Positions 1 through 10,701 of a stretch of 64,000 nucleotides of DNA are shown piece by piece. Position numbers and translations under genes: made by a program. The stretch covers positions 2,418,001 to 2,482,000 of the forward strand of contig NC_070566.1 of the NCBI RefSeq assembly GCF_026914185.1. The letters are read 5' to 3'. Source of the stretch: Puccinia triticina. Taxonomy: Eukaryota; Basidiomycota; Pucciniomycetes; Pucciniales; Pucciniaceae. Position 1 is the stretch's first letter. Each line of letters opens with the position of its first letter. The notes beneath the pieces are model-generated. The model had not been told where the DNA came from and did no database searches. It worked only from the letters and a program-made list of their open reading frames with translations.

Positions 1-200
1 GGCTCGCGCGTGCACGCGAACCCAGTCGTGGGCTGAGTATCCCCGCAAAATGTCTTGAATCCTGCTCGCTCTGAAACCCGCTTCAATCCCGCGCGACTTT
101 TACAAGTCCATCGTCCACCTGTCACCCCACACCGCGCCTACACTCCAAACCTGGCGCCTGAGCTCCAAACCTCTGTCCGCAAAAAAAACGAAGTCATCAC
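1..200 (+). repeat. Left terminal inverted repeat of the KDZ element
   Basis: Starts GGCTCGCGCGTGCACGCG and runs to CATCAC at 200; matches the reverse complement of 8254-8455. The window begins inside or exactly at the repeat. Confidence 0.93.
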
Positions 201-494
201 GTAAAGTTGCATGCAACGGCAAGGATCACCCACCGGTGTCCAATTATACGACTCATCTATCAGGGTCATCGCACTCCAATCACCCCGTTCCACACCGCAC
301 CAAAAATATATACTTGTTCCTCCTTTTGTATTGCCAAACTCTAGGTCTAGGCTTTATATCCTGAATCAAACAGATTATTACCATTTTCGTTTTGTGATGC
401 GCACATGTATTTGAATTATAAAATTTGTGATGATCACAAGCGGAAAAAAAACAGGGATAACGAAAAGAACAAAACTAATAAGCTGGATTTATTA

Positions 495-3400
495 TTAAAT
501 TTCGCCAGGCTGGCCATTGTCTTCATCAGGCAATCTGTGTTCCGAGGGATTTGCGGTGTTGTTTGCTTCTTCATCCAGAGATTCTCCATCTGAGTCTTGA
601 TCATTGAGGACAGTTTCTTCTAATAGCAGATCCACACTATCTTCAATGAAGTCTTTCACAGTGCTTTGTTGGAGGAATTGAACCAGTGCAAACCACTCAT
701 CGGGTAAGATGCTGCGATTCACAAAGCCTAGCAATAGGATTTCGTTAACTGATTGGTGCCACGATAGGAGCAAATTTTCGTGCTCCTTCTGGACGGATTC
801 CAACTCATCGCCGACAATTTTCCTGCTTTGATAGGTCACCTCGCCAAACAAATTTTCCAAATTAGATTTGAGCTTCTCGTTAACGGTATCTGAGTGCAAG
901 AAAGCTGTCATGTCAGACCAATCAACTGCCACATTTTAAGGGCCAAAAGCGACAGATCAAAGGCTTACTAAAAACACACTGATCGATGCAAAGTTTCAGC
1001 TGATTGCGATGATGGATCCCCCAAGACAAACATCGTCGCAGCTCATTTGTCAGTTGTACCAGCTCCTCCTTTGCACGATCCAATCGCAAAACAGCGTGAA
1101 TTCCAGATCGCACGGTAGGATTCACGGCCCAAGGTTCTTTGCACATGCACATCGATCCATCGTTCCAAAAGGGGTCGTCAAGTGGAAGCTTGATGAAATC
1201 ATCGTATCCAATAGCTTTGTTTTCGGGCCGACTCAGCTCATCAGGAGCGTGGTTTTTGAGATAATCTATTCGACGATCGCAAAATATCTTCAGGAACCTG
1301 GTTGCAGTCTTCTTGCGACGCGCAAGTGCGTCAAAATCTTTTCTTTCAAGACTGTACCCAGCCGCTGACCACGAGACTTTGAATCGCGCAGCGGTTGCGT
1401 CTCCCCTTGAATCTGTACGGCACATTTGTAGAGAGCAGTTTTCGCGCTCCAAAGCAAGGCCAGCCTCCTTTCTTTTTCAGCTAAGATGAGAAAAAGGATA
1501 AATCATTAAAATAACATAATTTTGAGGAATGTGGTCACTAACGATTCCGATCAATTCCTGGCTCGGCTGAGAAAAACGACCCCAGGTTTTCCGATTCTTT
1601 GTCTTGCTATTTCCTCAATTCTCGTATTTGCTCCAAAGTTTTCAGTGCGTGCTCTGCTTCCGCGTTGGGTGGAGGATTTTCCAAGTGAGCAACAAGTGAT
1701 TCGCTTGAAAAAGTTCTTTCAGTCAGTGACTCAATACATAACAAGACCGAGTCAAAACAATGTACGCTAAGCTTTTGAGGGCTTCTCCTCTTTCAAAAAA
1801 CTGTGCTTGTTCCTCTAATTGAGCTCGTTCGTTCTGGCTTCTATTGAGTTCAAAGAGTCTCTGGTTTTGCCATTGAGCCCGAAAAAAATCTACAGTAAAG
1901 TATTCTACGGAGTCATGGGGATTTTTTTCACACAACAGATTTTGGATAACGCCCTCGGATTCCATCTTAGTAGCAATTGCATGAGTAAATTTCCTTTTCA
2001 ACACCAGTACTGGTGAAAAAATAACACAAAATAAGTAGATAATACATAGAACGATAGGATGAGATTTCAAATCAGAACCCACAAAGATTTTCTATTCCCC
2101 GCATATTGCGGAAAAAAGTCCGGTGGCTGAGAGAACCAAAACGACGATTCCTTGTTACGTGACGGAGGGGACCTACAAGAGGGGAGTAGTCGGACCAAAG
2201 ACGCTCCAAGCCCTCGCCATCAGTCAAACCCCACCCTTCATTATACCGTGGGTTAAATTCTAGCTGACATGGCCAATCATGAACGTATGAGTGAAAAACT
2301 GCTGTTGCAAAGGACATTCGCGGCAGTTGATTGCTGAGGAGACCACGGGCTTTAAAAAATTTCTCAAGTGTGCACCCAATATCGTATAGTACACCGAGTT
2401 GAACGTTTGGATTGATATCATCGAAAAGCTGTTTTAATATAGACATCGGTAGACCACGTCCTTCCCCTATTTTGTGAATATTGCAGAATAAGATGACTGA
2501 GTCGTGACGGCAGCAGCATCCAAAAAGCCCAGTATCGTCACAACCTTTCCAAGAGCTCGCGTTTCGACGGTCATCGGCGGCTTTGTGCTGTTGTGTGCAG
2601 TTGTCTTTCTAAATAGATGAAGATCGTGGCAAATGTGTTAGTTACAACCAGTGGACTACACAAGCTGGATGGAAAAGCATACCGCTTTTTGAGATACTCG
2701 CTTAGCAATCTCAGCTTCACGTATCTCAACATTAGAAGTTTCAATATCTTCAGGAGGAATAAAAAAAGTTTGATTTTTGATTTCAACATAGTTCTTGGAG
2801 GCACGTTCGTGGTGACGGTGCTGGAAATTGCCATCGAGGCATATGAAAACTTTGTTTGTATCAGATGACTGAGTCGAAACATTATTGTTATTGTTCGGCC
2901 GGGCTGAATCATCCTCTGAGGTTACCGCATCATTGACAGGAAGCGTAACACCAAAACAAGCCGGACAAGATCGCTGCGCCAATATATCTTGCTTGTTGGT
3001 TGATGTGACGGTGTGAACTAGATTGCGCTGCATGCTCTTCAGATTACGGTACACATCAATTGATGCTGCTAAGTTTCGTCGGAGCTCTCGGGGCTATAAA
3101 GTGTCAGACAGGATGAAACTTAGAGGAACAAACCATGAAAAGAGTAATTTGCTTACCTTGGATGATGTCTTGACAGAAAGTCTCATTGAAATGGATTCAT
3201 TCCATCGTTGTAAAGCCTTACAAAAGGAAGTTGTGTGTACATTACAGAAGTTCCAGAGCAAGTCGTAAAAATTGAGTAGCCGAACGGAGAAAGCTGTCTG
3301 AGGGAAAATGGGAGTCGATGATAAATATCCATTTGCAAGTAAACGGACTGGATCTGGGGTGCAAGAGCAGAACACAAATTTTGCCCGCTTTTGGCCTAAA

Positions 3401-3960
3401 AACACAACCACACAATCAGCTGAGAGGCAATAGGAAATTTCTCCAGATAATAATTCCCTACCCATTAAGTCAATCAGGTCCACATCGCGAGGCTTGTACT
3501 GATCTGGCGTGCAGTTACAAACAAGCGATGAAAAATCGTCAAACGCACATGGAAGCGTCCAATTCAAGGTCTGTTTCTTCAAGTAGAGATACACAGGGAA
3601 CAAAGCTCCCATTAAATCAATCCAATTACGATTTTTTTGCTGCTGAATGAGCTGTTGGTGAAGGGATTGAATGCAAGCGAGGGAAGCGGCTTCTTCTTCA
3701 TTCATGATCACATCATTATCTTCCCAGGGTGAGTTCTTGCTGAATCCTAGTGGGTTTTGGTCATCTGTTTCTTGTTCAACTTCGGGGCGAGATGCTGATT
3801 CCTCTACGTTTTGATCTTGATTGGTTGCGCCATTAATGTTTCGACTGGGACGGTTGCTGACCTCTGCCTTGACTCTTTTCAGACAATCAAGTCGAGCTTT
3901 TCTTTGCGTGCGTGGGTAATGAAACTTGTAAAAATCAGTTCGGGTCTTTCTGGGCGGCAT
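495..3960 (-). CDS. KDZ-family transposase (multi-exon)
   Basis: Cut-and-paste transposase of the KDZ superfamily. Start ATG at 3960. Fitted exons: 3960-3157, 3084-2683, 2608-2083, 2009 to about 1740, then about 1460-1000 and 920-495; the borders of the last three are approximate. Visible family signatures in order: basic N-terminus (MPPRK), CPACFG zinc-ribbon-like motif, ICLDGNFQHRHH carrying the first catalytic Asp, CTQQHKAADDRRN, WKGCDDTGLFGCCCRHD, NIHKIGEGRGLPM, YDIGC with the second Asp, SYVHDWPCQLEFNP, then GLTDGEGLERLWS with the acidic GEGxE-type residue. The tail contains FTVDFFRAQWQNQR and an acidic C-terminus. No stop interrupts the fitted exons, so the gene may be functional. Family assignment is firm; exact exon ends in the 3' half are not. 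Confidence 0.88.
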
Positions 3961-6415
3961 TCGGAGATTGTTCAGATCAGGAGTTGATTGAAGTTTTGGA
4001 TGGATAAGCGATGAAGATGAGGTTTCAAGAAAAGCAGGTCGAGACGTATGTTCCGGGACAATTACATGAAAGCACCAAGAAGCACTAAATTTTCAACGGT
4101 GCATACCCTGCCGCTGCAAACTTGATAGGACAAGACCTTAGATTCTACACAGCTGGTTTTCACGTACACACTATGGAAAATAACTTCATTTCTTATGTTA
4201 TAATGTTGTACCTTCAAATTGATTCACTTTCTTGTGACTTGACCTCTCCAAAACACACATTTATGAGTATTAGTGGTAGTTTATCCCAGTCCAACCCCAA
4301 TAAAATAACTCTGTGAATCTACACATGGGCTTCATGAAGTAGTTTTGAAACACTATTTGGAGATAATTTATATCAGGATGTATGTTTAAACTGGTTTGTC
4401 TGATGGATGTGTACATGTGTTTTTGGAAAACTTTACACACATCCAGTATTCAGGAAATCTTTATTTCAGTTATAATCAATGCTTTTTCTTGGTTCCAAAG
4501 CATGGGAATTGATTGCATAAGGATTATAGACAAATTATAGCTGCTTTGGAACAATTACTCCAGCTTGGTAACCCATACCAATATATATGTGCCCATGGAA
4601 ATATCTGTGCTTTTCCAATGTTCACAATTTCCAGTAGCCAATTGTTATTTCACTTATGCTCAACAATTTTTCTTTATTCCAAACATTCCAAAACAAAATA
4701 TCTTTGTGCAAAAAGTTTATGGAAAATCATATACAATTTGGAGACATCAATCTAGCTATGGTAGGCCAACAACAACATGGGCCAACTGATGTATGTATGT
4801 GTGTTTTGGAAAACTCAAATTCCAGGAGTCAATCATTATTCCAGTTATACTCAATGATTCTTCTGAATTCAAAAGCATAGCAAATTTTCTCGCCGTTTTT
4901 ATGGGGAGATGATCAATTACGTACCGTTAAGCTAGCTGGGGTATACAAGAACCAACCCCAAGATGTGGCCTAGCAAGCACTGGAACCCTTGCTTGACACA
5001 GATTAACAATGATCATAGCTAATTTGGTTTCTGGTAGAGTAATCTCACAAAAATTGTATCAGATTGAATACATATTGGCATACAAATTATACAAAAATAA
5101 AATTTCAAATAATGACTCCAATTAATTCCTTTTTTAACATAAAAGCTTGTATTATATTGAGCTGGGAGAAATTGCTACTAATACTCATAAATCTTTATTA
5201 ATGTGGAGGAGGGAGTCAAGTTAAAAAAATACTATCAACATGAAGATACAAAATTTTACAATATGAACCTATTTTAAGTAGTGTCTATTCAACAAAGAAG
5301 CAATGTAGCATTGGATACCTGTCATATATATTGTGTCCAGGGCAAATACTATCAAAAATGATAACTCTGGTTTCTGAAGGAGAAATTTGATGAGAATTTT
5401 ATCAAAACCAAGATATGTCCCTAGTTCTCATTTCTATATGTTTTGAATAGGTTTGACTTGTAAATTCCATGATATAATATTGGATCTTCTGTGGTATGGT
5501 GTTTATATTACTAATAATTATAATTCTGGATTCCAACATGAGTCATTGTCACCAGTTTTTGCCATCTGTGTGTGCTAGTGCACATCTGGTAATTCACAGC
5601 TAATGAAGAACAGGTTAGCTGTTAGTATAATTACATTTTATGTTAGTATAGCAGGCTTCCAGTTCAATATTGGAAATATATAGTATTTACTATTAAGAAT
5701 CATAATTTGGGTTTATGAAAGTGTAAATTTGTGAAAGTGCTTTGGAAATTTACATATCTTGAAATAATTGTGCTTCTTTTCAGAGTGTTCAGATTATTAA
5801 AGTTGAGGCCTCTGGTGTTCAGGCCATATTTATCATCACTTTGGCAAACATCATTGCTTCCCCTTGTATTCAAATTTATTCTTACATCACTCATAATGCA
5901 AATTCATTCCTTTCTGGCTAATAATGTGCAAAAATACATGGCCAGACCATTACATCCCAATATTTATTTTGAGTTGATTGCATTCAAGGGAAACATAAAC
6001 TAAGTAATGTGGATTTGTGCATAACATTAATCCAATTTGATAGGCAGACAGTTTTACCATAAGGGAAATGGTGACAGAGCAACTTGGATATTTATTTGAC
6101 TTTGAAGGATGTATATTTGGTAATAATAGTAGGTTGAAGAAATAGAATGGTATTGGAAAGTACTTATTTTGAATAAGGCAGATTGCAAACCTTGGAATGA
6201 AGCATCTCCAAGTCAAGCATTTGTCTATGTATCCGCAGTTGTTGGTAGTTCAGCCTTTGATGGAAAAACTGATGTCAATCAATGACTTGCAATTTCAAGT
6301 TTGTTATCGGCCTAGTTTAATGTTCATTATATAAGTTTAACATTGTTGACATTGTTTCTCTACACGAGGGAAGGAGACCTACTTTCCACACAGAGAAATC
6401 AAAACAAAACTTCTT
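3961..6415. other. Intergenic spacer inside the KDZ element
   Basis: A/T-rich, roughly 2.4 kb, between the transposase start and the end of the second gene. Contains only short open frames without recognisable motifs. A loosely repeated stretch at 4120-4880 (variants of 'tttggaaaac' and 'ccaaaacac') is the only structure I see. It holds the transposase promoter by position. Confidence 0.5.
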
Positions 6416-8191
6416 CTACTTGTTGTCATCTTCGCCATACACTTCTTCATCATCTCCTTTGTCTTCAGTGTTTCCTCCTTGATCCTCACCATCATTTCCA
6501 TCCTCCTCTTCCTCATTGATTTCAGAGGCCTTGCGCTTCTTTCCGCCAGTTCGTTGGGAGGTGTGTTGAATCGATGTTTTGCTAAAGTTATCCAGTTGTT
6601 TTTTAGGCCACGCAGGACCAACCAGGTCACCTTGATAGGCATATTCTTGATTGGAACGTTGAGAAGATGTTCCGATGTGAGGCCGACAGTGTTTTCTTTC
6701 ACGACGAGTTTGCGGTCGAAGTTGGCAAGTTGAAAAGCGGTATTGGTTCCTGGCCAACCGCGTGTATCTTTCTTCTTGCTGTTAGTCTGAACCTCCTCTA
6801 AAGAAAAGAATGAAACACTTTCAAACAGACTTTGGAAGTCTTAACAATCTGCACGTAAGAGAACACTTACCGTATATTTCACGGAGCTTGCAACAGATGT
6901 ATTTGTGGTTGAGCGCTAAGCTACCTAAATCGTGCCAGTAAATGATCAAAATGGGTCCTGAGACGTTAAACAGAGTTAAAAGAAAATTCAGAGCATAAAA
7001 CAGACCCTGGCAAACATCCTGATTCTCGAAAGCCAACCGGTTGAGTTTTGTTTTCTTGCTTCGGGGCTGACTGGCAACCTGAAGAGCCGATCCAGAAGCA
7101 AGAGGCCTAGCAGGTTTCTTCTGTTTCTTTTTTATATTCTTCTTCTGTCCAGCTGTCCAGATCGCAAACTCACGCATTGGATCACCTTCATCAATAAGAC
7201 CTTTCAGAAAATCGTCACCGTGTATGCTTCCGCCTTGGAAGAAAAAGGGATTCTGATGATCTTGCCCAGCAAGGACAAGGAATCCCTCCATACCAAACAA
7301 GTCGCTGAACTCCTTCAGCTAATCAGAGGAAAAAGCATTAATTTTGAGTTTTTCTCAAGGATAGATGCTGAATTGAGACTCACTTGCTGCTGGACCCCTT
7401 CAGCCCAAGACCTAGTCTCCGCTTGCAGTTTCTCCCTTGATTTGAATATCTTATTGAAAATCCCTCGCTCGGCGGCATCTGAAGTGTTGGTTGCATCTGC
7501 TTGGCTGTTGGTTTCTCGGATCTCGTTTGGGTTGTTTGTGCTTGTAGCCTGCTTGTACAACTTGGAGACTTCTTTGTTCCGCTGGCCAATATTGTTCTTG
7601 GCTGGAAAAGATGCAAAACTGAGTCTATGTGAACTGAAAAACAGAAAATCATGGAAGTATTGGATTGTGCTTACTGTTGTGTAAAGCCTCCTGCGCATCT
7701 GGGTCGTTTTTCCGGAAACTATCCCAACAGCTTTCCTGTTGACGGGTGCGGCGCTGACCAAGGTACTTGGTTAATAATGCGAGCGGCCGGCTGTACTTGA
7801 GCAAAAGCAAATGCTGTTTTTTCTGATATTCGAAGTAGAGATTTTTGGCCTCGGTTTTGATTGCTTGGTTGAGTTTTTTGTACTTTATGTGAGTGTGTTG
7901 GAGTTCGCGGAGCTCTCGCAAGGTTTTCTTTTTGTATTTTTCCATTTCTTCGTCGGGTGTCAAGGCCTCCTGAGTTTTTGTCACAGCTGGGTTGTTCAAC
8001 GCGGAGCCAATAGTAGCTGGACTGATTGGGGGGGACTGAAGCGAAGGGCGAAGAGATGGGTCAACAAAGTCGTCAGAATCATCCGGCAGCGCAGTCGAGA
8101 GTGTTTTTCGAGGAGCGTTCATGGTAGGGTTGGGTGGGATTTGAGAGGGCCTGGAGGTTACACGCGCAAGGAAGGGATGATTTGATTCCAT
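6416..8191 (-). CDS. Unrecognised second gene of the KDZ element
   Basis: Start ATG at 8191. Fitted exons 8191-7675, 7601-7384, 7318-6871 and from 6797; phases close at each junction and all introns are GT-AG. The final junction near 6600-6650 is unclear: one frame ends at 6379, the other, which I prefer, ends at 6416 in an acidic tail of Glu/Asp/Gly. The protein (about 500 residues) has a Pro/Ser-rich N-terminus, a charged helical stretch likely to be a coiled coil (KKKTLRELRELQHTHIKYKK), a Lys-rich segment (KKNIKKKQKK, possible nuclear signal) and a short hydrophobic stretch (FYALNFLLTLFNVSGPILII). I do not recognise a domain. Its position inside the terminal repeats suggests a cargo or helper gene of the transposon. 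Codon use and intron size resemble the transposase gene. Confidence 0.7.
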
Positions 8192-8253
8192 TTTTGAGCC
8201 TATTTGATGATCCTGAATGACGAGCCGTACGAGAAGTTACAACGTGATCTTGA

Positions 8254-8455
8254 GTGATGACTTTGTTTTTTTTGCGGACAGAGGTTTGGAGCTCAGGCGC
8301 CAGGTTTGGAGTGTAGGCGCGGTGTGGGGTGACAGGTGGACACGATGGACTTGTAAAAGTCGCGCGGGATTGAAGCGGGTTTCAGAGCGAGCAGGATTCA
8401 AGACATTTTGCGGGGATACTCAGCCCACGACTGGGTTCGCGTGCACGCGCGAGCC
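8254..8455 (-). repeat. Right terminal inverted repeat of the KDZ element
   Basis: Reverse complement of bases 1-200, two bases longer because of an extra GT opposite left position ~110. Downstream sequence from 8456 leads into the ERF2-type pseudogene. Confidence 0.93.
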
Positions 8456-8610
8456 CAGTCTAACACTGGCTGTTCGGAGGTTACATATTGTCTTTTCATG
8501 AATGTTTGGACTGATTTTCAGCAAGGTTCGCCAAAATCCTCCAATTTCAATCTTAGGTTTGGCTTTTGTCTCCTTTCTTCAAAAGCCATGATCTGTCAAG
8601 GATCTCTCCA

Positions 8611-9378
8611 ATGTCGTCATCAACAATCACGGCGGTTACAGCTGCCACCATTCCTGGCCAGTCAATGGCCAACAGGGAAGCTACTCCCAAACCAACCAAA
8701 TCCAGCTTCCCTTCAACCCGCCAACCACATCTGTCAAAAAAATACCAGACCCACTCCGGAAACCTCGTCTTCTGCTGCCAAGGCAAACTGGTCAGCTCGT
8801 GTCCAGCCCACTCAATCCCACTGACCAGACGGCGGACAAAGACCGTGGTGGAGGCCAAGCAATAGGCAACGGCCACGACGGCTCTATCTGCCGCCCCAGA
8901 CACTCAGTCTTGACTCGCTGGCCCTGCTACTTGGCCTGTCCGTCCTTTTTCTTTCTTGTCTCGCTTGTTCACCATTCCTTGGCCATCGCCACCGCCCTTG
9001 TCGCCCTCTTCGCTTAGATCTGGCTGCTCGTGCTCAGCTCAATGGCTAAGACTGTCTAGCAACCCCGGCATCCTGCCCTGCGGCCTCAACCCAAAACCGG
9101 AAATTGCGTGGAACTTGAAGCCCGATTCCATCGCCCTCATCCCGCTGACCCTAGGATCTGTTTGGGTACAAGCAGCTCGGCAAATGGGAGCTTCAAGATG
9201 GAAAGACCCATACAAACCGGCGCAATCTTCCACCCATATTGACAACCAGCAGCCGCTGTTGCTCGACTTCATCTCTAAGGAGGAAGTCAGTTGGATCCAG
9301 TCCAAGTGGTGCATCACCTGCGAGTGGCCCCCGAGATCATTGCATGTTGACTCGTTGAGTTACAGCATTCTCAACTGA
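8611..9378 (+). pseudogene. Decayed DHHC palmitoyltransferase (ERF2-type)
   Basis: Fragments in shifting plus-strand frames match the N-terminal half of Erf2-type protein S-acyltransferases, membrane enzymes that palmitoylate Ras and other proteins: YQTHSGNLVFCCQGKL (about 8740-8790), a hydrophobic stretch LALLLGLSVLFLSCLA (about 8918), then SSMAKTV / SNPGILPCGLNPKPEI (about 9035-9100) and finally VSWIQSKWCITCEWPPRS (9285-9335), which corresponds to the start of the Cys-rich domain. The frame shifts around 8870 and 9050, and the sequence stops before any DHHC tetrapeptide; the catalytic Cys is absent. It abuts the right end of the KDZ element. The match is from recalled family motifs, so identity is moderately sure; loss of function is clear if it is right. 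Confidence 0.55.
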
Positions 9379-9639
9379 AACATGTCCTTTTCTTTTTAAC
9401 TCATGTAGCTTGGACTGGTTTTTCTGTGTAATCAAGCTCGCGTTTCAATTCTCCTGTGGGATGTTTGACTTTGTACTCAGGAACAAACGGGAATCCACCT
9501 ATTAATGGATCCAGAGAAGATTTAGAGCTATTTGTGAGGAACAGAATGACAATTGCAGAGAGCATCAAGAAGGGTGAAGACTTGCCCTGCCCCAACACCC
9601 TTAAAGTGGCGAGCATAGACTGAGAGGTGTTCCTAACTT

Positions 9640-10092
9640 GACTAAGTCCCGCCCAAGGGAGGCCTAAGGCCCTGAGGCCGGGCGAAGCGCATCCAGTCAC
9701 CTTTGGACTTAAGCTGGGAGTTTTCCACATACTGGGCACTTGATCGAGCAACATTTCTATGGTGACGGAAAGCTTGGTTAGAGAGCTGATGAGCATTCAG
9801 ATTCAAGTGGCTTTCCTCAAGGAATTTCTGAGGCAAAACCGAAGCAAATAAAAAAGCAACTTGGGTTTCTTGATCAGGGTGATCAACAAACATTCCACAA
9901 TATTTCTGTTGACAGTCTTGGTGCTGAGCAGGAGACTGGACGAGTCATAGCGACACACTCTTTGATCTCATGCAGAAACAGACCCGGTTCCGACTGGACC
10001 ACTTGAATCATAAAATTGCATTTGACAGGAGTCACGCTTGCCGGTCGGCCGCACCGCTCATACAAGCTTGACAACACATCATGTTTCTTCAA
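9640..10092 (-). pseudogene. Tc1-type transposase remnant (DNA-binding part)
   Basis: The frame read from 10092 downward gives GRPASVTPVKCNFMIQVVQS followed by EPGLFLHEIKE and SAPRLSTEI, the usual layout of the second helix-turn-helix of Tc1-like transposases (GRP linker, then helices). The reading breaks after about 70 residues, and no DDE catalytic region follows. Inverted G/C-rich words at 9650-9690 sit next to it. Only a fragment; it may instead be an unrelated fungal HTH protein. Confidence 0.4.
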
Positions 10093-10701
10093 AAAGATGA
10101 ATCCACCTCCAGAGCGACTGTGGAGATACCGTCACCTTGAGCAACCATTGGACGTTGTTCAACGGCAGCCCTTGTTGCGGACCACGGCGACTTTGATTTC
10201 CGGGGCGTACTTGTGATTAGGCACAATGGTGTCGTAGCTGATCGCAGAGGTGTGTATTGGTCGGTGCAGGCGGCGTCGCTTGGAGATATTGGATGGGATC
10301 AATGATGGTTGCCGCCTCCTGACCACACAGCTGGATTTAGGAGGTTGTCCAACCACAGCTGGCAAGCTGTGAGCGGCAGAAACCTGGAGATAAAACAGGT
10401 GCTGTGCCCCAAACCCCATAACCTTTGCATCCAAAAATCATCTCAGAGTCCAAGCTTTAGTGAAAAGACAATAGGTCATGAGCTCAAGGATCGCCGACCC
10501 CCGAGGCTGTGGTCGGGGGAGGGCAGCGTGCCGCCTGAAAAGGATATTTCGAAGTTCCTGTTGACCATCCAACAAGAAAACAAACCGAAAAACCAGCGAC
10601 AACGCCCACGACTCATCGGAAGAAAAGAACTCTTGGGAGATCTCGCGAACAAGACTATCCCAAGACTATCATCTGGCGAGGAAGAACTTCAACGAGCACT
10701 C

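Larger units (their letters stand above)
1..8455. mobile_element. KDZ DNA transposon with long terminal inverted repeats
   Basis: Bases 1-200 recur inverted at 8254-8455 with only about one substitution and one 2-base indel (near 110 on the left arm). The arms enclose two convergently placed minus-strand genes: a KDZ (Kyakuja-Dileera-Zisupton) transposase at 495-3960 and a second multi-exon gene at 6416-8191. The left arm begins at the window edge, so the outermost bases and the target duplication cannot be read. Near-identity of the arms and absence of stops in the transposase exons imply recent insertion. No TET/JBP oxygenase, a frequent passenger of fungal KDZ elements, is visible. Confidence 0.88.

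Noticed and set aside
1009..1368. Open frames on the plus strand opposite the KDZ transposase
   Set aside because: Antisense shadows of the transposase exons.
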